Shown here piece after piece: positions 1 to 4,442 of a DNA stretch of 5,526 nucleotides. A model generated the notes under the pieces. The model did no database searches. It saw only the letters and a program-made list of their open reading frames with translations, and was not told the origin of the DNA. A program made the position numbers and the translations under genes. Within the stretch, counting starts at the first letter, position 1; the number at the start of each line of letters is the position of its first letter. The DNA comes from DATELY01 sp035276085 (GTDB taxonomy: Bacteria > Pseudomonadota > Gammaproteobacteria > Steroidobacterales > Steroidobacteraceae), in NCBI GenBank assembly GCA_035276085.1, contig DATELY010000205.1, positions 1 to 5,526 of the forward strand, written 5' to 3'.

Positions 1-15
1 GGAAGAAGCATCCAT
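1..15 (-). other. Inverted copy of the first five NUDIX codons
   Basis: Read on the minus strand from base 15 leftwards, the sequence is ATG followed by codons for D, A, S, S, identical to bases 340-354. If the inverted repeat is real, this is either the start of a second, divergent NUDIX gene or a truncated 5' remnant. The window ends too soon to tell. Listed because it is a coding duplicate too short to appear as an open frame. Confidence 0.35.
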
Positions 16-117
16 GCCGGCATCTTGGCGCAAGTGCCCGACGGGTGCCTAGTATGAAAGAAGCGGTTGGCGGTTGGCGGTTAGCGGTTGGTCAGAGCGC
101 TACCGCGCTCATCCCTT
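1..117 (+). repeat. Left arm of a long inverted repeat
   Basis: Bases 1-117 are the reverse complement of 236-354. By hand alignment only one substitution (A83 against C272) and a two-base bulge (A244-A245) break the match. The outer 48 bases (1-48 against 307-354) match perfectly and are not part of the repeat-element family seen elsewhere in the window. They duplicate, inverted, the upstream region and first five codons of the NUDIX gene. Pairing is still perfect at base 1, so the palindrome may continue to the left of the window. It could be a real inverted duplication or a fold-back assembly error at a contig end. Confidence 0.95.
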
Positions 118-148
118 CGGGGTCGTGCGCCGCGCGATGGACAACTAG
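49..148 (+). repeat. Repeat element El1 (CTAG-bounded, GCGGTTR heptamer core)
   Basis: The unit is 92 bases (53-144) between two CTAG tetramers (49-52 and 145-148). In order it holds TATGAAAG (53-60), four 7-base units at 63-90 (GCGGTTG, GCGGTTG, GCGGTTA, GCGGTTG), GTCAGAG (91-97), a small hairpin GAGCG/CGCTC (95-99 with 106-110), CATCCCTTCGGGGTCGTGCG from 110, and GCGCGATGG before the closing AA-CTAG. El3 is the same unit in the other orientation: by hand the two differ by five substitutions and two small indels over 95 bases. There is no coding capacity worth naming. It looks like a non-autonomous, MITE- or REP-like intergenic element; the family is not one I recognise. Confidence 0.85.
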
Positions 149-306
149 TATGAAAGGGCTACGGGCCACGGGCTACAGGCTACGGCCAGAGAGGAACCCT
201 TTCATCCCTGTGGGGTCGTGCTGCGCACAGCGCCAAAGGGATGAAAGCGCGGTAGCGCTCTGACCAACCGCCAACCGCCAACCGCCAACCGCTTCTTTCA
301 TACTAG
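145..306. repeat. Repeat element El2 (composite palindromic copy with two different heptamer cores)
   Basis: It abuts El1 and shares its CTAG at 145-148. Its ends are a perfect 12-base inverted repeat, CTAGTATGAAAG (145-156) and CTTTCATACTAG (295-306). The left half has four heptamers at 157-184 (GGCTACG, GGCCACG, GGCTACA, GGCTACG) followed by GCCAGAG (185-191). The right half, read on the minus strand, has four GCGGTTG units (292-265) followed by GTCAGAG (264-258). The halves meet in a shared centre bounded by CTTTCATCCC (199-208) and GGGATGAAAG (238-247), containing GGGGTCGTGCTGCGCACAG (212-230). It appears to be two head-to-head half units with different heptamers. Confidence 0.8.
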
Positions 307-354
307 GCACCCGTCGGGCACTTGCGCCAAGATGCCGGCATGGATGCTTCTTCC
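236..354 (-). repeat. Right arm of the long inverted repeat, covering the NUDIX gene start
   Basis: This is the partner of bases 1-117, with the non-repeated loop at 118-235. It contains the right half of repeat element El2, then about 33 bases of leader, then the ATG and first five codons of the NUDIX gene at 340-354. A transcript crossing both arms from the left could fold into a stem that buries this start codon. A transcript starting inside the loop would lack the left arm and escape that fold. Confidence 0.95.
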
Positions 355-1236
355 CCGCCAGCCCCGCGACATGCGGCGACGGTGCTGCTATTACGCGAAC
401 GCGATCGAGAGTTGCAAACGCTGCTGCTCATGCGGCACACCGCGTTGAAATTCATGGCCGGTGCATGGGTCTTTCCAGGCGGCGGACTCTCGCCTCACGA
501 CTACGAACCTTTGGCGCTGTCGCGCTTGCTGAATGCGCCCGGGGAACCTCACGGTTTCAAGGACGCGACGCTCGCACCGCTGGCGACGGATCTCGTGCGC
601 GGCCTGTTTGTCTGCGCGTGTCGGGAAACGTTCGAAGAAACCGGTGTGCTGCTCGCGCAGCACGCCGACGGCTCGCCGTGCGACGCCGCACAAGTGGTCC
701 GACTGCAGGGGGTACGCGCCGCCATCGAGCATGACGCGCGTCTCTTCGCGCACATGCTGGAGCGTGAGCAGTTGTATCTGGACGCTGCGAAGCTGCTGTA
801 CTGGTCGCACTGGATTACGCCTTCCGCGCTGGGGCCCACGCGCTTCGACACTCGCTTCTTCGCGATCTCGATGCCCGAGCACCAGGATGTCGGCACGCTC
901 AGTCGCGAGTCCGATCGAGCCGCATGGCTCCAGGTGCGTGACGTGCAGGACACCGTCACGCGCGGCGAAATGCACATCTCGCTGCCGACGCTCAGCAATC
1001 TCGAAGATGTACAGCGCTGTTATGAGCGCAGCGAGAGCGTTGCAGCGCTCCTCGCGCACGAGCACCAACGCGTCGTGTTCCCGGTCCTGCCGAAGCACGT
1101 GCGTACTGCAGTGGGCAAGACCGTCTTGATGCCATGGGATCCGGACTACGCGAGCGCGCCCGGGGATGGCACACCGGTCGTGGAATTGCCGACCCATCTG
1201 CTGACCCAGGCTTCGCGCAGGTTGATCAGCCGCTAG
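340..1236 (+). CDS. NUDIX hydrolase, NUDT19/RP2-like
   Basis: The product is 298 residues from the ATG at 340. NUDIX enzymes cleave a nucleoside diphosphate linked to another group. The NUDT19/RP2 branch is known as a CoA or acyl-CoA diphosphatase, so that substrate is plausible here but only inferred. The N-terminal strand (ATVLLLRERDRELQTLLLMR) leads into WVFPGGG (residues 43-49), and the metal-binding RETFEETG lies at 95-102. These two halves of the Nudix box are usually nearly contiguous; here roughly 30 extra residues separate them, as in NUDT19-type proteins. The rest is a mostly helical C-terminal region without a motif I recognise. A TTG at 322 in frame would add six residues. I prefer ATG because the family starts close to the first strand; neither start has a convincing ribosome site. 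The start codon lies in a long inverted repeat. No signal peptide is visible, so it is likely cytoplasmic. It is convergent to the gene at 1622. Confidence 0.88.
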   Translation: MDASSPPAPRHAATVLLLRERDRELQTLLLMRHTALKFMAGAWVFPGGGLSPHDYEPLALSRLLNAPGEPHGFKDATLAPLATDLVRGLFVCACRETFEETGVLLAQHADGSPCDAAQVVRLQGVRAAIEHDARLFAHMLEREQLYLDAAKLLYWSHWITPSALGPTRFDTRFFAISMPEHQDVGTLSRESDRAAWLQVRDVQDTVTRGEMHISLPTLSNLEDVQRCYERSESVAALLAHEHQRVVFPVLPKHVRTAVGKTVLMPWDPDYASAPGDGTPVVELPTHLLTQASRRLISR

Positions 1237-1252
1237 TGACGGGTAACAGCCG

Positions 1253-1367
1253 GCTAGCCAGCGAGCTGGCTTGCGGGCCAGAAGGTTCTGTCAGGCTTCT
1301 GGCCAGCCGACCAGCAAGCTAGCAAGCGCAATACCACGATCCACATCAGCTGTTGCGCGCCGCTAGC
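1253..1367. repeat. Nested hairpins and octamer cluster after the NUDIX gene
   Basis: Three stems follow the NUDIX stop. AGCCAGC/GCTGGCT occupies 1256-1262 and 1265-1271. GGCCAGAAG/CTTCTGGCC is a perfect 9-base stem at 1276-1284 and 1296-1304 with an 11-base loop. GCTAGC plus GCGCAA (1318-1331) pairs with TTGCGC plus GCTAGC (1353-1367), with small internal bulges. On the minus strand, bases 1327-1304 read as three related octamers (GCTTGCTA, GCTTGCTG, GTCGGCTG) running straight into GGCCAGAAG. The 9-base stem could help end the NUDIX transcript, but no T-run follows it, so I do not call an intrinsic terminator. Confidence 0.7.
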
Positions 1368-1469
1368 TAGTTCCCCATCGCGCTGCGCACGACCCCAAAG
1401 AGATGAAAGCGCGGTAGCGCCTCTGACCAACCGCTAACCGCCAACCGCCAACCGCTTCTTTCATATTAG
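1367..1469 (-). repeat. Repeat element El3 (second full copy of the El1 unit)
   Basis: This is the El1 unit in reverse orientation, 95 bases (1371-1465) between CTAG (1367-1370) and TTAG (1466-1469). Read on the minus strand it gives TATGAAAG (1465-1458), four heptamers (1455-1428) with the same G, G, A, G last bases as El1, GTCAGAG, GCGCTACCGCGC, TTTCATCTCTTTGGGGTCGT and GCGCGATGG. Its three extra bases against El1 are one G after GTCAGAG and two T before CATC. Two nearly identical full copies with matching boundaries in one 1.5-kb stretch show this is a defined dispersed unit rather than chance sequence. Confidence 0.85.
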
Positions 1470-1510
1470 TGGACCGTGACAACGATCGATGCCGAAGATT
1501 GCGTCCCTTC

Positions 1511-1606
1511 CCTTGCGACAGCGGGGGAAGGACAGGATGGGGGCGCTCGGGTGGGCTACTACCGTAACGTTTGCCCCCACCCTAACCCTCCCCCGCTAGC
1601 GCAGGG
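1511..1606. repeat. C-rich inverted repeat between the converging genes
   Basis: Bases 1511-1544 pair with 1573-1606, 27 of 34 positions by hand alignment, around a 28-base loop. The right arm begins GCCCCCACCCTAACCCTCCC and resembles the C-rich CCCTAACCCTC-type palindromes common between genes in many proteobacteria. A second, local hairpin CCCTCCCC/GGGGAGGG (1586-1593 and 1604-1611) lies 11 bases downstream of the oxidoreductase stop on the minus strand. It may contribute to termination of that operon, but no T-run follows it, so this is only a possibility. Confidence 0.65.
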
Positions 1607-1621
1607 GAGGGAAACGGAAGT

Positions 1622-2605
1622 TCACTCGCCGATCCGCAGCAGGATCTTGCCCTTGTGAGCGCTGGATTCCATGTACGCGTGAGCGGCCGCTGCTTGCTCG
1701 AAAGCGAACACGCGATCGATCGTGACCCGCAATTGACCGGAAGCAAAGAGCGGCCACACGTGGTGCAGGAGCTGCGCCTTGAGCGCCTGCTTGTACTCGA
1801 CACTACGGCCGCGCAGCGTCGAGCCCGTGATCGACACGCGCTTGGTCATGACGCGCAATACATTCAGTTGAGCTTGCACACCACCCATGGTGGCAATCAT
1901 CACGAGCCGCCCTTCGGTCGCCAGCGCATCGACGTTTCGATTCAGGTAATCGCCGGCAATCATGTCGAGAATGACGTCGACCCCCGCGCCCTGCGTTGCC
2001 TCCCGCACGCCGGCCACGAAGTCCTGCGTCTTGTAGTTGAATGCACGCGTTGCACCGAGCGCTTCGCAATAGCGGCACTTGTCTTCCGACCCTGCGGTCG
2101 CGAAAACGGTTGCACCTCGTGCCACTGCCAGCTGGATCGCCGCAGCGCCGATGCCGCTCGATCCGCCATGCACGAGAAAACGCTCGCCCGGCTGCAGTGC
2201 TGCGCGCTCGAAGACGTTACTCCACACGGTGAAGTACACCTCCGGTAACGACGCCGCTGCAACGACATCGACACCGGGCGGCAATGGCAGCACCTGCCCT
2301 TCATGTACGCTGCAATACTCCGCATACCCGCCACCCTGCAGCAGCGCACAGACGGCATCGCCGCGCTTGAATTCATGCACAGCGGTCCCGACCTGCGCGA
2401 CGACACCCGACACTTCCAACCCGGGATACGGCGGCGCGCCAGGCGGCGGCGGATAATTGCCGCGACGCTGCAGGACATCGGCTCGATTCAATCCCGCGGC
2501 GGCTACCTTGATGAGCACCTCATGCTCGCCAACGGTTGGCATCGACGCATCGGCAACGACGAGTGCCTCAGGGCCGCCGGGCGCAGGTACGGCGATGACT
2601 TTCAC
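1622..2605 (-). CDS. NAD(P)H quinone oxidoreductase, PIG3 family (zinc-independent MDR)
   Basis: The 327-residue protein belongs to the medium-chain dehydrogenase/reductase superfamily and matches the PIG3/TP53I3-type quinone oxidoreductases over its full length. Members reduce quinones with NADPH; the substrate here is not shown by the sequence. Recognisable segments are MKVIAVPAPGGPEAL at the start, NRADVLQRRGNYPPPPG (40-56), GLEVSGVV (62-69), the nucleotide-binding HGGSSGIG (146-153), VDVILDMIAGDY (209-220), ITGSTLRGRS (259-268) and ESSAHKGKI (313-321). The zinc ligands of alcohol dehydrogenases are absent, as expected. The start is GTG at 2605, which puts the conserved MKxI at residue 1. 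It lies 10 bases after the lpdA stop, with AGAAGTGAGA just upstream as a weak ribosome site overlapping that stop, so it is probably the last gene of the pyruvate dehydrogenase transcript. It is soluble, with no signal peptide. Confidence 0.92.
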   Translation of the reverse strand: MKVIAVPAPGGPEALVVADASMPTVGEHEVLIKVAAAGLNRADVLQRRGNYPPPPGAPPYPGLEVSGVVAQVGTAVHEFKRGDAVCALLQGGGYAEYCSVHEGQVLPLPPGVDVVAAASLPEVYFTVWSNVFERAALQPGERFLVHGGSSGIGAAAIQLAVARGATVFATAGSEDKCRYCEALGATRAFNYKTQDFVAGVREATQGAGVDVILDMIAGDYLNRNVDALATEGRLVMIATMGGVQAQLNVLRVMTKRVSITGSTLRGRSVEYKQALKAQLLHHVWPLFASGQLRVTIDRVFAFEQAAAAHAYMESSAHKGKILLRIGE

Positions 2606-2615
2606 GGCTCGGGTC

Positions 2616-4442
2616 TCACTTCTTGCGCGGCACGTACAAGTCCGTGAGCGTGCCCTCGAATGCTTCGGCGCTGAACGCCACCGTTTCCGACAACGTCGGA
2701 TGCGGATGGATGGTCATGCCGATGTCCGCGGCGTCCGCGCCCATTTCGATTGCGAGCGCGATCTCGGCGACGAGCTCGCCGGCGTTGCTCCCCACCAGGC
2801 CCCCGCCGATCACGCGGTGCGTCTCGGCATCGAAAATCAGCTTCGTGAGTCCCTCATCGCGTCCCTGCGCCAGCGAACGGCCGCTGGCGGCCCAGGGAAA
2901 CCGCGCCGTTTCGATCTTCGTGCCCTTGGCCTTTGCATCCGTCTCCGTCATGCCCACCCAGGCGATCTCCGGATCGGTGTACGCCACTGACGGAATCACG
3001 CGCGCGTCGAATGCACGCTTCTGTCCATGCGCCACTTCGGCCGCCAGCTTGCCTTCATGCGTCGCCTTGTGCGCCAGCATCGGCGGCCCGGCGATATCGC
3101 CGATGGCAAAGATGTGCGACACGTTGGTCCGCATCTGGCGGTCGACCGGGATGAAACCGCGCTCGTTCACGAGCACGCCCGCGGCGTCCGCCTTGAGCAT
3201 GCGACCATTCGGCACACGACCCACCGCGACGAGCACTTTGTCGAACACATCCGGCGCAGGCGCATCTTTGCCCTCGAACGTGGCACGAATGCCATCCGCT
3301 GTCGGCTCGAGCTTCGCAACCTTCGTATTCGTGAGAATGCGTTCGTACCGTGCGCGGATCCGTTTCTCCAGCGGCCGCACCAGATCGCGATCGCAGCCGG
3401 GAATCAAATCCGGCGTGAGCTCGACGACGGTGATGCGCGTACCGAGGGCGTCATACACGGTGGCCATCTCGAGGCCGATGATGCCGCCACCCACGACCAG
3501 CATGCGCTTCGGCAGGTCCAGCTCGAGCGCCACCGTGGAATCGATGATGCGAGGATCGTTCGGAAATCCAGGCAACCGCATCGATTCCGAACCCGCCGCG
3601 ATGATGCAGTGGGCGAATGACACCGTGCGTTTGCCGCTGCTGCCGGTCACTTCAACCTGATGCGCAGAGGCGAACTCGCCGACACCGCGCACGACTTCCA
3701 CTTTGCGTTGCTTGGCGAGCGCCGACAGTCCACCGGTCAAGCGCGACACGACCTTGTTCTTCCATTCGCGCAGCTGCGTCGCATCGATCTGCGGTTTGCC
3801 GAAGCGAATGCCCGCGCTGGCCATCGATTCGGCTTCTTCGATGACCTTGGCCGCGTGCAGCAATGCCTTGGAAGGAATGCAGCCGACATTGAGACAGACG
3901 CCGCCCAGTTGCGGATCACGTTCGATCAGCGCGACCTTCATGCCGAGATCGGCGGCACGGAATGCCGCTGTGTAGCCGCCCGGTCCTGCGCCCAGCACGA
4001 CCAGATCGAAGTCGTAGCGAGCGCCTGCTGCCGGCGTCTGTTGCTGTGTGGTTGCGGCAGGTCGATTGGCGCTCGCCTCGGGACGAGGTGTCGATGGAGC
4101 AGCCGTCGCAGTGGGGGCAGCACTCTTGGCCACTTCCGCGGCTGACTTCCGCGCTGGTGCTTCAGCGCCCGGTTGCGGACTTTTCTTCTCTTCGGCAGGG
4201 GCGCCTGCTTCGTCCTCGAGCTGCAGGATCACACGATCCTTCGAAACCCGGTCGCCTTTCTTCAACTCCACGGAGCGCACCACACCCGCTCGCGGTGAAG
4301 GCACGTCCATCGTTGCCTTCTCTGTTTCCAACGTCAAAAGCGGTGTCTCCTTCTCGACGCGATCGCCGGGCTTCACGAGCACGTCGATAACTTCGACATC
4401 CTTGAAGTCACCGAGATCCGGGACGCGGATGTCAGCGCTCAC
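2616..4442 (-). CDS. lpdA: Dihydrolipoamide dehydrogenase (PDH E3) with N-terminal lipoyl domain
   Basis: The 608-residue FAD enzyme reoxidises the dihydrolipoyl groups of E2 with NAD+. Residues 2-77 form a lipoyl domain with the modified lysine at K42 in ETEKATMDVPS; many homologues have DKA here. An Ala/Pro/Gln-rich flexible linker spans about 78-142. The E3 core follows: FAD-binding GAGPGG (151-156), redox disulfide C183/C188 in GGVCLNVGCIPSK, NAD-binding VVGGGIIGLE (316-325), FAIGDIAG (445-452) and the dimer-interface HPHPTLSE (579-586) with catalytic base H581 and partner E586. All key residues are present. The open frame extends 87 codons further upstream, but the true start is GTG at 4442: it begins the lipoyl domain, overlaps the aceF stop by 4 bases (GTGA) and has GGAGG at 4454-4450, seven bases away. 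The added lipoyl domain is known from Neisseria-, Ralstonia- and Xanthomonas-type pyruvate dehydrogenases. Confidence 0.96.
   Translation of the reverse strand: MSADIRVPDLGDFKDVEVIDVLVKPGDRVEKETPLLTLETEKATMDVPSPRAGVVRSVELKKGDRVSKDRVILQLEDEAGAPAEEKKSPQPGAEAPARKSAAEVAKSAAPTATAAPSTPRPEASANRPAATTQQQTPAAGARYDFDLVVLGAGPGGYTAAFRAADLGMKVALIERDPQLGGVCLNVGCIPSKALLHAAKVIEEAESMASAGIRFGKPQIDATQLREWKNKVVSRLTGGLSALAKQRKVEVVRGVGEFASAHQVEVTGSSGKRTVSFAHCIIAAGSESMRLPGFPNDPRIIDSTVALELDLPKRMLVVGGGIIGLEMATVYDALGTRITVVELTPDLIPGCDRDLVRPLEKRIRARYERILTNTKVAKLEPTADGIRATFEGKDAPAPDVFDKVLVAVGRVPNGRMLKADAAGVLVNERGFIPVDRQMRTNVSHIFAIGDIAGPPMLAHKATHEGKLAAEVAHGQKRAFDARVIPSVAYTDPEIAWVGMTETDAKAKGTKIETARFPWAASGRSLAQGRDEGLTKLIFDAETHRVIGGGLVGSNAGELVAEIALAIEMGADAADIGMTIHPHPTLSETVAFSAEAFEGTLTDLYVPRKK

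Noticed and set aside
145..156. TAGTAT as a promoter -10 box
   Set aside because: No acceptable -35 hexamer at the right distance; the motif is better explained as the conserved element end.
45..263. A 72-codon open frame in the leading region
   Set aside because: It runs through the repeat elements and heptamers, has no ribosome site and no recognisable protein character.
63..292. CRISPR array or tandem direct repeats with spacers
   Set aside because: The units are 7 bases with no spacers, and no cas gene is present.
49..306. Integron attC site
   Set aside because: The imperfect palindrome and GTT/AAC triplets suggested it, but the R-box pattern GTTRRRY is not met by GTTGGCG or GTTGGTC, and there is no integrase or cassette layout.
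1..354. Retron or other reverse-transcriptase-linked non-coding RNA
   Set aside because: The long inverted repeat invited the idea, but no reverse transcriptase gene is in the window.
391..1197. A 268-codon open frame on the minus strand opposite the NUDIX gene
   Set aside because: It is the antisense shadow of a clear NUDIX protein in GC-rich DNA; its Arg-rich translation matches no family I recognise.
1276..1304. Intrinsic terminator for the NUDIX gene
   Set aside because: The stem is good but no T-run follows, so it is described only as a hairpin.
1476..1658. A 60-codon plus-strand frame in the gap
   Set aside because: It spans the C-rich palindrome and the end of the oxidoreductase gene and has no coding signs.
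2623..3660. A 345-codon plus-strand frame opposite lpdA
   Set aside because: Shadow of lpdA, whose full domain order and catalytic residues are on the other strand.
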